A DNA stretch of 12,333 nucleotides from assembly GCA_009774535.1 (NCBI GenBank), contig VSNY01000115.1:1-12333 (forward strand), in the 5' to 3' direction. The DNA is from Lachnospiraceae bacterium. Its GTDB lineage: Bacteria > Bacillota > Clostridia > Lachnospirales > Lachnospiraceae. The translations under genes were made by a program, and so were the position numbers. How positions within the stretch are numbered: position 1 is the stretch's first letter; every line of letters begins with the position of its first letter. The notes below the pieces were generated by a model, which searched no databases, was not told the DNA's origin, and worked only from the letters and a program-made list of their open reading frames with translations. Positions 1-6,314 of the stretch are shown here, piece after piece.

Positions 1-37
1 ATAGATTTATTAGATTGGACTTTGTAACTATTAACCA

Positions 38-55
38 GTAGTCATTCTTGACTAC
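38..55 (+). other. Small perfect inverted repeat upstream of the EcsC-family gene
   Basis: Two 6-base arms, GTAGTC at 38-43 and GACTAC at 50-55, flank a 6-base spacer and form a perfect inverted repeat about 27 bases upstream of the proposed start codon. It could be a 5'-leader hairpin or a protein-binding site. The overlapping TTGACT at 48-53 resembles a -35 box, but no -10 element lies at normal spacing, so no promoter is called. With arms this short, chance is a real possibility. Confidence 0.3.
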
Positions 56-82
56 ACCATTATTATACTAGGAGTGATAGCA

Positions 83-910
83 TTGTTCAAAGATCAAAAA
101 TCACAATCAAAATCCGCGATAGAAAAAGAATTAAAAACCGTAAAAAGACAGGAGGCTGCGCTGCATCATGCCGCAGTCACATCCAAAGTCCCGGAATGGA
201 AGCTGGCGCTTATGGATAAAATTCCGCAAAAAGTATCGGAAAATCTGGAAAAAGCTTTCTGCAAAGCCTTTGCAGCCGTATTTGAAAAAGGTTCCGGTAT
301 GATTGAGAAAACATATCATCCGGACACCGTCCGAAAAGATTTTGCCATTCGCGAGTTTGCATTCCAGGTCCGGTCTGACCGAAAGTCCTTAAAAAAAATT
401 CAAGGCGATGCCAAAGCTGCGAACCGGAGGAATCTGGCGATTACCAGTGTGGAAGGGATCGGCCTTGGGGCTTTTGGGATCGGGCTGCCGGATATTGTTG
501 TGTTTGTGGGCGTTTTGTTAAAAGGAATTTATGAAGTGGCACTGCGATATGGATTCGATTATGATTCGCAGAAAGAACAGTACTTTATTTTAAAACTGAT
601 GGAAACATCTATGCTTAAGGGACAGGAATGGGAAGATGCAAACACAGCCATTGACCGATGGATCGGCGGTGAAACTGCTGGCAGTTTCCGGAAAGAAGAA
701 GTGAAAGAGCAGCTGAACCGGACGGCAGGCGTATTTGCGGCGGACATGCTGCTGTTTAAATTTATTCAGGGCCTTCCGGCAGCCGGTGTGATCGGAGGCG
801 CGGGCAATCCGTTTTATTATAAGAAGGTATTGACTTACGCGGAACTGAAATATCGCAAAAGATATCTGTCAGATTTATTGCAAAAAGAAATATCCGGGCA
901 AGGGATTTAA
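83..910 (+). CDS. EcsC-family protein
   Basis: Predicted 275-residue protein with similarity to the EcsC family, named after a gene of the Bacillus ecs cluster; its biochemical role is not established. A lysine-rich, probably helical N-terminus of about 50 residues precedes the family core. Its hallmark is a glycine-rich hydrophobic stretch at about 121-157 containing GIGLGAFGIGLPD, which may touch or cross the membrane. A second marker is the C-terminal stretch at about 227-263 (GLPAAGVIGGAGNPFYYKK, then a basic YRKRYL segment). No signal peptide is evident. I chose TTG at 83 because AGGAG at 70-74 sits 8 bases upstream. The in-frame GTG at 74 overlaps that ribosome binding site and would add only three residues. 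The gene appears monocistronic, with a possible terminator just after it. Family assignment is fairly sure; function is unknown. Confidence 0.8.
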   Translation: MFKDQKSQSKSAIEKELKTVKRQEAALHHAAVTSKVPEWKLALMDKIPQKVSENLEKAFCKAFAAVFEKGSGMIEKTYHPDTVRKDFAIREFAFQVRSDRKSLKKIQGDAKAANRRNLAITSVEGIGLGAFGIGLPDIVVFVGVLLKGIYEVALRYGFDYDSQKEQYFILKLMETSMLKGQEWEDANTAIDRWIGGETAGSFRKEEVKEQLNRTAGVFAADMLLFKFIQGLPAAGVIGGAGNPFYYKKVLTYAELKYRKRYLSDLLQKEISGQGI

Positions 911-911
911 G

Positions 912-944
912 CAAAGTTTGTCTGGAATATCAGACTTTGTTTTT
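912..944 (+). terminator. Probable weak rho-independent terminator after the EcsC-family gene
   Basis: GTCTG at 919-923 and CAGAC at 931-935 form a 5-bp stem around a GAATAT-type loop. CAAA upstream can pair with TTTG downstream if about four bases bulge out. A T-rich run ending in five consecutive T residues (940-944) follows. The position, directly after the stop codon, fits termination, but the stem is weak. Confidence 0.45.
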
Positions 945-987
945 GCATAAGATGGAAGCAAAGACAGTTTCGGAGTATTGATGCAGT

Positions 988-2268
988 ATGAAGCGTGTAC
1001 TTTGTTATCTGACTGCGGTAATATTTCTGCTTTTCAGCTTCCATCCCCGGCTGGTTCAGCTGCAGGCAAAATCAAAAAAAGCGGCCGAATTCAATGAAAG
1101 TGAGCTTTATGCCCGTGCAGCGGTCTTAATGGACGCGGATTCCGGGCGCATATTAATAGGAAAAGACGAAGCGAATCCGATGCCGATGGCAAGCACTACA
1201 AAAATCATGACCTGTATTCTGACACTGGAAAACGCGCAGCTGGATGACATCGTGGACGTGTCGGCATATGCCGCCAAAATGCCGGAAGTAAAACTTCACA
1301 TCCGGGAAGGAGAGCATTACAGGCTTAACGATCTTGTGCATTCCCTGATGCTGGAATCCCATAACGACGCCGCCGTTGCGATCGCAGAGCATGTCGGCGG
1401 CAGTGTGGAAGGGTTTGCGCAGATGATGAATGAAAAAGCAAAATCGATCGGCTGTATGGATACCTTTTTTGTCACGCCAAACGGGCTGGACGCATCCGCG
1501 CAGGTAAAAGAGCAGGATGGCGCTACCAGCACAAAAGTCCATTCTACAACTGCCGCGGATCTTGCAAAAATTATGAGCTATTGTATTACGCGATCACCGA
1601 AAAAGGATGAGTTTTTAAAAATTACGCGTACGCAGAGCCATACGTTTCAAAACTATGAACAGGAGAAAGGGCAGAAGGCGGTACCCGGCGCGCGCAGTTT
1701 CACGTGCGTGAACCACAATGCGTTCTTACATATGATGGATGGCGCCCTGACTGGAAAGACCGGGTTTACCGGGAATGCCGGATACTGTTATGTCGGAGCT
1801 CTGCGCAGCCAGGGACGCACGTTTGTCATTGCTCTGCTGGCATGCGGCTGGCCGAATAACAAGACTTATAAATGGAAAGACGCCAGAAAACTGTTTCAAT
1901 ACGGGATTGATTATTATCAGCAGAAGGATATTACCAATTATGACTACCAGCCGAATCCGGTTCCGGTGGAAAACGGGGCAGGGAAAGACCGCCTGCTGAA
2001 AACAAAGATCCAGCTGCAGCTTACGGTGGAACAGGAGCCGCAGAAGATACTGCTGTCGGAATGGGATTCTGTGCAGGTGCGGGCGGAGCTGCCGAAAGTG
2101 CTGGAGGCGCCTGTAAAGAAGGGGGCAAAAGTCGGGTCTTTGAATTATTATGTAAATGGGGAACTGGCGGCACAGATGCCGGTATTGGCGGCGAAAAATA
2201 TTGAGAAGCGGTCGCTGCGGTGGTATTTTATGCTGGTGCTTTCCAGGTATTTTTATCCGTATTTTTGA
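988..2268 (+). CDS. D-alanyl-D-alanine carboxypeptidase (low-molecular-weight PBP, DacF/PBP5 type)
   Basis: Extracellular serine peptidase (family S11) that removes the terminal D-Ala from peptidoglycan pentapeptide stems, limiting 4-3 cross-linking and leaving tetrapeptides. A hydrophobic N-terminal signal sequence covers about residues 4-27. The three penicillin-binding motifs are present: S69-T-T-K72 (nucleophile and general base), S124-H-N126, and K257-T-G. A PBP5-like C-terminal beta domain follows at about 335-400. The last about 18 residues (RWYFMLVLSRYFYPYF) are hydrophobic and aromatic and probably anchor the enzyme to the membrane. Length 426 is normal for the family. ATG at 988 is the first start after an in-frame TGA at 979; GGAG at 972-975 is a ribosome binding site with rather long spacing (12 bases). 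The next gene is 241 bases away with its own likely promoter, so this gene is probably transcribed separately. Confidence 0.93.
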   Translation: MKRVLCYLTAVIFLLFSFHPRLVQLQAKSKKAAEFNESELYARAAVLMDADSGRILIGKDEANPMPMASTTKIMTCILTLENAQLDDIVDVSAYAAKMPEVKLHIREGEHYRLNDLVHSLMLESHNDAAVAIAEHVGGSVEGFAQMMNEKAKSIGCMDTFFVTPNGLDASAQVKEQDGATSTKVHSTTAADLAKIMSYCITRSPKKDEFLKITRTQSHTFQNYEQEKGQKAVPGARSFTCVNHNAFLHMMDGALTGKTGFTGNAGYCYVGALRSQGRTFVIALLACGWPNNKTYKWKDARKLFQYGIDYYQQKDITNYDYQPNPVPVENGAGKDRLLKTKIQLQLTVEQEPQKILLSEWDSVQVRAELPKVLEAPVKKGAKVGSLNYYVNGELAAQMPVLAAKNIEKRSLRWYFMLVLSRYFYPYF

Positions 2269-2322
2269 TGGAGATGCAGGTTTTAGGGTGAAATAGTTAG
2301 ACGGGGATTACCTTGATCAGCC

Positions 2323-2396
2323 GGGAGAATGGCTCTGCAGACGATTCTGCGCCCGGCGCACCGTCCGCAGAGCAGTCCGTCCAGCCACACCCTCCC
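2323..2396. other. GC-rich imperfect stem-loop in the 2269-2509 intergenic region
   Basis: The 241-base gap holds no gene I can support. Its central part folds into an imperfect hairpin: GCTCTGC (2332-2338) pairs with GCAGAGC (2367-2373), an A/C mismatch follows, then GACG pairs with CGTC (2361-2364), and TGCGC (2348-2352) pairs with GCGCA (2356-2360) around a CCG loop. Outside this, GGGAG (2323-2327) can pair with CTCCC (2392-2396). No T-run follows, so it is not a classic terminator. It is distinctly GC-rich against the AT-rich promoter DNA just downstream. It could be a small extragenic repeat or part of an untranslated RNA; a single window cannot show which. Confidence 0.5.
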
Positions 2397-2430
2397 AGCC
2401 CACCAAAAGTGAAAATTTTAACAAAACCTA

Positions 2431-2465
2431 TTGAATATTAAGTTGAAAAGGGTTAAGATTATACT
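2431..2465 (+). promoter_or_regulatory. Candidate sigma-70-type promoter of the decarboxylase operon
   Basis: TTGAAT at 2431-2436 and TAAGAT at 2454-2459 are separated by exactly 17 bases; each matches 4 of 6 consensus positions. TATACT at 2460-2465 is a better -10 box but has no -35 at good spacing. The DNA is AT-rich and lies 45-79 bases upstream of the first operon gene. Transcription would start near 2466. Confidence 0.5.
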
Positions 2466-2473
2466 GACGAAAT

Positions 2474-2491
2474 TTTTGAAAAGTTTCAAAA
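2474..2491. promoter_or_regulatory. Perfect 18-bp palindrome, candidate operator
   Basis: TTTTGAAA (2474-2481), AG, TTTCAAAA (2484-2491) form a perfect inverted repeat of 8+8 bases. The two-base spacer is too short for a normal RNA hairpin loop, so a dimeric DNA-binding protein is the more natural reader. It lies just downstream of the predicted transcription start, a typical place for a repressor to block the operon. The regulator is not identifiable here. Confidence 0.5.
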
Positions 2492-2496
2492 TAGAT

Positions 2497-2502
2497 GGAG
2501 GG
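2497..2502 (+). promoter_or_regulatory. Ribosome binding site of the carboxyltransferase gene
   Basis: GGAGGG lies 7 bases before the ATG at 2510 and fixes that start codon. Confidence 0.8.
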
Positions 2503-2509
2503 CTAAAGA

Positions 2510-3946
2510 ATGAGTAATAGTAATGATAACTCTGCAATGCAGCGAATTGCAAAGTTAGTCGATGAAAACAGCTTTATGGAAATCGGTTCGCTTGTTACTG
2601 CAAGAAGCACAGATTTCAATCTGGCGCAGACAGATACTCCTTCCGACGGCGTGATCACCGGTCATGGCCTGGTTGATGGGAACCTTGTTTTTGTCTATAG
2701 CCAGGATGCATCCGTGCTTGGCGGAACGATCGGCGAGATGCATGCAAAAAAGATCGCGGCTGTTTATGATCTGGCGGTCAAAATGGGTGCGCCTGTCATT
2801 GGGCTGATCGATTGCGCAGGTATCCGGCTGCAGGAGTCCGTAGATGCGCTGGAAGCATTCGGCACGATCTACAGCAAACAGGCGGCGGCATCCGGCGTTG
2901 TTCCGCAGATCAGCGCAGTATTCGGTATGTGCGGCGGCGGACTGGCTGTAGTTCCTGCTTTAAGTGATTTTACGTATGTACAGGCAGATCAGGCAAAGAT
3001 ATTTATCAATTCGCCGAACGCTATTGACGGCAACCGTGCGGATAAATGTGATTCATCCTCGGCAGCGTTTCAGAGCGAAGAGACAGGGACGATCGACGGT
3101 ACTGGTACAGAAGATGAAATTCTTGCCCGGATTAGACAGCTGGTGTGTATGCTGCCTGCCAACAACGCGCAGGGAGGCTGCATGGATGAATGTACGGACG
3201 ATTTAAATCGTGCCTGCCAGAGCCTGGATACAATGAAAGGTGATCCAAGATACGTATTAAGCGAGATTTCGGACAACCATATCTTTATCGAAGCAAAGGC
3301 AGATTATGCGAAAGAAATGGTAATAGGGCTGATAAAACTGGACGGCATGACAGTCGGCGCGGTTGCCAACTGTACGGAAATCTATGATGCACAGGGGAAA
3401 AAGACAGAGACGTTCGACGCTGTATTATCAGCGCGCGGATGCAATAAGGCGGCGGAGTTTATTACGTTTTGCGACGCGTTTGAGATCCCGGTGATCTCGC
3501 TGACGAATGCAAAAGGGTTCCGCGCGACGATGTGTGCGGAAAAGAACCTGGCAAAAGCGCTTGGGCGTCTGGTCAGCGCGTTTGCAAATGCGACTGTGCC
3601 GAAGGTGAATCTGATTATGGATCAGGCTTACGGAAGCGCTTATACGGTAATGAATTCCAAATCGCTCGGCGCGGATCTGGTCTATGCGTGGCCGGATGCA
3701 AAAACCGGTATGATGGACGCGAAGCTTGCGGCTAAGATTATGTATGCGGGTGAGACGGCTGCAGTGATCGAAGAAAAAGCAGCGGCATATGAAGCGCTGC
3801 AGGGCAGTGTACAGGCAGCGGCAGCACGCGGTTATGTGGATCGTATCATCGACTATCCGGGTACGAGGAAGTATCTGATCGCGGCAGTGGAGATGCTTTA
3901 TACCAAACGAATCCACCAGCCGGATCGGAAACATGGAACAAAGTAG
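2510..3946 (+). CDS. Acyl-CoA carboxyltransferase subunit (12S / MmdA-like, divergent)
   Basis: First gene of the decarboxylase operon. Family members (methylmalonyl-CoA decarboxylase alpha, transcarboxylase 12S, glutaconyl-CoA decarboxylase alpha, PccB) move a carboxyl group between an acyl-CoA and carboxybiotin in the cytoplasm. Two crotonase-like halves are visible: the N-half has IRLQESVDALEAFG (105-118), SGVVPQIS (128-135) and a glycine cluster CGGG (141-144); the C-half has ATVPKVNLI (361-369), YGSAYTVMNSKSLGAD (374-389) and YAWP (392-395). At 478 residues it is shorter than the usual roughly 510-520. Several conserved sites differ from what I recall of the family: the usual PCAGGAV is MCGGGLA, DTPGF is NAKGF (333-337), RKAYGGAY is DQAYGSAY, and the AVMGAEGAV region is GMMDAKLAA. 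The fold is secure. The acyl-CoA substrate, and even full activity, are open; methylmalonyl-CoA is the first guess from gene context. Confidence 0.8.
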   Translation: MSNSNDNSAMQRIAKLVDENSFMEIGSLVTARSTDFNLAQTDTPSDGVITGHGLVDGNLVFVYSQDASVLGGTIGEMHAKKIAAVYDLAVKMGAPVIGLIDCAGIRLQESVDALEAFGTIYSKQAAASGVVPQISAVFGMCGGGLAVVPALSDFTYVQADQAKIFINSPNAIDGNRADKCDSSSAAFQSEETGTIDGTGTEDEILARIRQLVCMLPANNAQGGCMDECTDDLNRACQSLDTMKGDPRYVLSEISDNHIFIEAKADYAKEMVIGLIKLDGMTVGAVANCTEIYDAQGKKTETFDAVLSARGCNKAAEFITFCDAFEIPVISLTNAKGFRATMCAEKNLAKALGRLVSAFANATVPKVNLIMDQAYGSAYTVMNSKSLGADLVYAWPDAKTGMMDAKLAAKIMYAGETAAVIEEKAAAYEALQGSVQAAAARGYVDRIIDYPGTRKYLIAAVEMLYTKRIHQPDRKHGTK

Positions 3947-3964
3947 AAAGGTGACGAATATTAT

Positions 3965-4702
3965 ATGAAGAAAAAATTATGTCTGATCGTCAGCCTGTGT
4001 ATGCTTTTGCTCGGTCTGGCTGCCTGTGGGGAAGATCCGAAGAAAATGGATTATAACGGCAAGTCTTATGACGATCTGAAAGCTGCGAGTGAGAACCTTG
4101 CCTCCGGCCTTACAGAATTTACAGACGAGCAGATCGACGAAGGGATCGCGTATTATGAGCAGTACGGCGATACAGTGATTGTCGGGCTGATGAAGCAGTG
4201 GAAGGAAATCAAACCGGAGGTCGGTGATTTTGTGAAGTTGGGTGAACTTTCCATTGACAAATCGGGAAAGACGCTTACAACTTCACAGCTGATGGATTTT
4301 ACAGGGCGTGATCTGACGCTGACTTGTGTATACAATTATCTGGACATGCAGGTCACAAGTGTGACACTGGACGAGAATTATTCCATGGGCGAAAAAATGC
4401 AGAAAGCGGCAATGAATACGCTGATGGGTCTTGGAACTGTATTTATGATCTTAATCCTGATCAGCCTGGTCATTTATGGCTTTAAGGTGATTCCGTATCT
4501 GGAGCAGAAGGCAAAAGCGAAAAACGCTCCGGTACAAGAACCAGCGCCGGTACAGCCAGCGCCAGAGCCTGCAGTACAGGATATCGCGCCGCAGCTGGAT
4601 GATACAGAGCTGATCGCGGTAATCGCAGCGGCGATCGCGGCAGCCGAGGGAACGCTTGCGGCAGACGGATTTGTGGTGCGTTCGATCAGGAGAAGAAAAT
4701 AG
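3965..4702 (+). CDS. OadG/MmdD-family (gamma/delta) subunit of Na+-pumping decarboxylase, predicted lipoprotein
   Basis: Small membrane subunit that in characterised decarboxylases holds the carboxyltransferase and the beta pump together. The N-terminus is a lipoprotein signal peptide ending in lipobox LAAC (C21 lipidated). A soluble domain of about 130 residues (22-150) follows and should face outside; I do not recognise its fold. One membrane helix spans about 153-175, then a Pro/Ala-rich linker (183-208), and a C-terminal tail (209-245) with LIAVIAAAIAAAEG and VVRSIRRRK, both typical of this family's cytoplasmic tail. At 245 residues it is more than twice the length of classical OadG. It begins 18 bases after the preceding stop, with AAAGGTG-like sequence upstream of ATG 3965, and lies 45 bases before the biotin carrier gene. 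Confidence 0.82.
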   Translation: MKKKLCLIVSLCMLLLGLAACGEDPKKMDYNGKSYDDLKAASENLASGLTEFTDEQIDEGIAYYEQYGDTVIVGLMKQWKEIKPEVGDFVKLGELSIDKSGKTLTTSQLMDFTGRDLTLTCVYNYLDMQVTSVTLDENYSMGEKMQKAAMNTLMGLGTVFMILILISLVIYGFKVIPYLEQKAKAKNAPVQEPAPVQPAPEPAVQDIAPQLDDTELIAVIAAAIAAAEGTLAADGFVVRSIRRRK

Positions 4703-4733
4703 AAGATATAAGTATAGAAGATGTTAATCAATT

Positions 4734-4739
4734 AGGAGG
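4734..4739 (+). promoter_or_regulatory. Ribosome binding site of the biotin carrier gene
   Basis: A perfect AGGAGG sits 8 bases before ATG 4748. Strong translation would suit a carrier needed in stoichiometric or higher amounts. Confidence 0.8.
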
Positions 4740-4747
4740 AAATCAGA

Positions 4748-5119
4748 ATGAAAAGCTATACAATCACTGTAAATGGAAATGTGTATGACGTCACGGTAGA
4801 AGAGACCGGTGCATCCCAGGCAACTCCAATGGCAGCAGCGCCTGCTCCAAGAGCAGCGGCTCCGGCTCCTGCGGCGGCAGCTCCGAAGGCATCCGGCGCA
4901 GCAGGCAGTATCAAAATCGAAGCAGGCGCGGCAGGCAAGGTATTTAAGCTGGAAGCCGCAGTCGGCAAGCAGCTGAAAAAGGGCGACCCGATTCTTGTGT
5001 TGGAAATTATGAAAATGGAGACTCCGGTCGTTGCACCGCAGGACGGTACAGTAGCAAGCATAGAAGTAGCTGTTGGCGATACGGTAGAATCAGGCGCTTT
5101 ACTGGCTACAATGAATTAA
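4748..5119 (+). CDS. Biotin carrier protein (biotinyl domain subunit, MmdC / 1.3S type)
   Basis: Carries the carboxyl group as carboxybiotin between the carboxyltransferases and the membrane pump. The 123-residue protein has a short beta-rich N-terminus (1-20), a flexible Ala/Pro-rich linker (about 22-53), and a C-terminal biotinyl domain (54-123). The biotinylation motif is EIMKMET with target K89, 34 residues before the C-terminus, the usual distance. The alanine after E in the common EAMKM form is isoleucine here, a mild variation. Neither carboxyltransferase gene in the operon encodes a biotin domain, so this is presumably the carrier for both. A biotin-protein ligase is needed but not in this window. 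Confidence 0.93.
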   Translation: MKSYTITVNGNVYDVTVEETGASQATPMAAAPAPRAAAPAPAAAAPKASGAAGSIKIEAGAAGKVFKLEAAVGKQLKKGDPILVLEIMKMETPVVAPQDGTVASIEVAVGDTVESGALLATMN

Positions 5120-5131
5120 TGTGGAATTATT

Positions 5132-5137
5132 AGGAGG
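5132..5137 (+). promoter_or_regulatory. Ribosome binding site of the beta-subunit gene
   Basis: AGGAGG lies 6 bases before ATG 5144, confirming that start; the gap to the biotin carrier stop codon is only 24 bases. Confidence 0.8.
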
Positions 5138-5143
5138 ACAAAT

Positions 5144-6295
5144 ATGCTTAGTTACGTTGGAGAGACAATGAGTAACCTCCTGCACCAGACGGCATTTTTC
5201 AACCTGACATGGGGTAATTACCTGATGATCCTGGTTGCCTGCATATTTTTATATCTTGCAATTGCAAAAGGCTATGAACCGTTACTGCTTGTGCCGATTG
5301 CATTTGGTATGCTGCTTGTCAACATTTATCCGGATATTATGGCAAGTCCGGAGGAGATGAGCAATGGTGTTGGCGGATTACTGTATTATTTTTATACCTT
5401 GGATGAATGGTCGATCCTGCCGTCCCTGATTTTCTTAGGCGTCGGGGCGATGACAGACTTTGGGCCGCTAATTGCCAATCCGATCAGCTTTTTGATGGGT
5501 GCGGCGGCACAGTTTGGTATTTACATGGCTTATTTTATGGCAATCTTTATGGGCTTTAACGATAAGGCGGCTGCTGCGATTTCCATTATCGGCGGCGCTG
5601 ACGGGCCGACTTCGATTTTTTTGGCCGGCAAGCTTGGACAGGCCGCATTGATGGGACCGATTGCGGTGGCGGCTTATTCCTATATGTCCCTCGTGCCGGT
5701 TATTCAGCCGCCGATTATGAAGGCGCTGACGACCAAAAAAGAACGCCAGATCAAAATGCAGAACCTTCGTCCGGTATCCAAGCTGGAGAAGATCTTATTC
5801 CCGATTGTCGTTACAATTATTGTCTGCCTGCTGCTCCCGACGACCGCTCCGTTAGTAGGTATGCTGATGCTTGGCAACCTGTTCCGTGAGTCCGGCGTGG
5901 TCAGACAGCTGACAGATACAGCGTCCAATGCGCTGATGTACATTGTAGTGATCCTGCTTGGCACATCCGTAGGCGCGTCAACAAGTGCGGAAGCATTTTT
6001 GAATTTCAGCACGTTAAAAATCGTGGCGCTTGGATTGATCGCATTTGCGTTTGGTACGGCGGCAGGAGTCTTGCTCGGCAAGCTTCTTTGTGTATTGACA
6101 CACGGCAAGATCAATCCGCTGATCGGTTCCGCCGGAGTATCCGCGGTTCCTATGGCAGCGCGTGTATCCCAGAAAGTGGGCGCTGATGAAGATCCGACGA
6201 ACTTCCTGCTGATGCATGCGATGGGCCCGAACGTGGCAGGCGTAATCGGTACCGCCGTAGCAGCCGGAACCTTTATGGCAATCTTTGGTATATAA
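5144..6295 (+). CDS. Sodium-ion-translocating decarboxylase beta subunit (OadB/MmdB/GcdB family)
   Basis: Polytopic membrane protein that decarboxylates carboxybiotin and couples this to Na+ export. At 383 residues it has many hydrophobic segments and the family signatures GGADGPTSIF (150-159), AAYSYMSLVPVIQPP (176-190) and NPLIGSAGVSAVPMAARVS (324-342). Residues matching those shown to matter in Klebsiella OadB (D203, Y229, N373, G377, S382, R389) appear here as D153, Y180, N324, G328, S333 and R340, so an active pump is expected. It is shorter than Klebsiella OadB, and the difference lies before D153, as in the shorter MmdB/GcdB forms. The sequence cannot say which carboxyltransferase feeds it; both are encoded in the same operon. 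It is followed 19 bases later by the pyruvate carboxyltransferase gene. Confidence 0.95.
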   Translation: MLSYVGETMSNLLHQTAFFNLTWGNYLMILVACIFLYLAIAKGYEPLLLVPIAFGMLLVNIYPDIMASPEEMSNGVGGLLYYFYTLDEWSILPSLIFLGVGAMTDFGPLIANPISFLMGAAAQFGIYMAYFMAIFMGFNDKAAAAISIIGGADGPTSIFLAGKLGQAALMGPIAVAAYSYMSLVPVIQPPIMKALTTKKERQIKMQNLRPVSKLEKILFPIVVTIIVCLLLPTTAPLVGMLMLGNLFRESGVVRQLTDTASNALMYIVVILLGTSVGASTSAEAFLNFSTLKIVALGLIAFAFGTAAGVLLGKLLCVLTHGKINPLIGSAGVSAVPMAARVSQKVGADEDPTNFLLMHAMGPNVAGVIGTAVAAGTFMAIFGI

Positions 6296-6314
6296 CAGGG
6301 AGGAATGAAAAAAG

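Noticed and set aside
48..69. TTGACT (48-53) with TATACT (64-69) as a promoter for the EcsC-family gene
   Set aside because: The spacing is only 10 bases, and the -10 candidate abuts the ribosome binding site.
74..82. GTG at 74 as start of the EcsC-family gene
   Set aside because: It overlaps the AGGAG at 70-74, which is correctly spaced for TTG at 83.
3428..3934. A 168-codon open frame on the minus strand opposite the acyl-CoA carboxyltransferase gene
   Set aside because: Very high in Arg, His, Cys and Ile, with no ribosome binding site seen; best explained as a shadow of the real gene.
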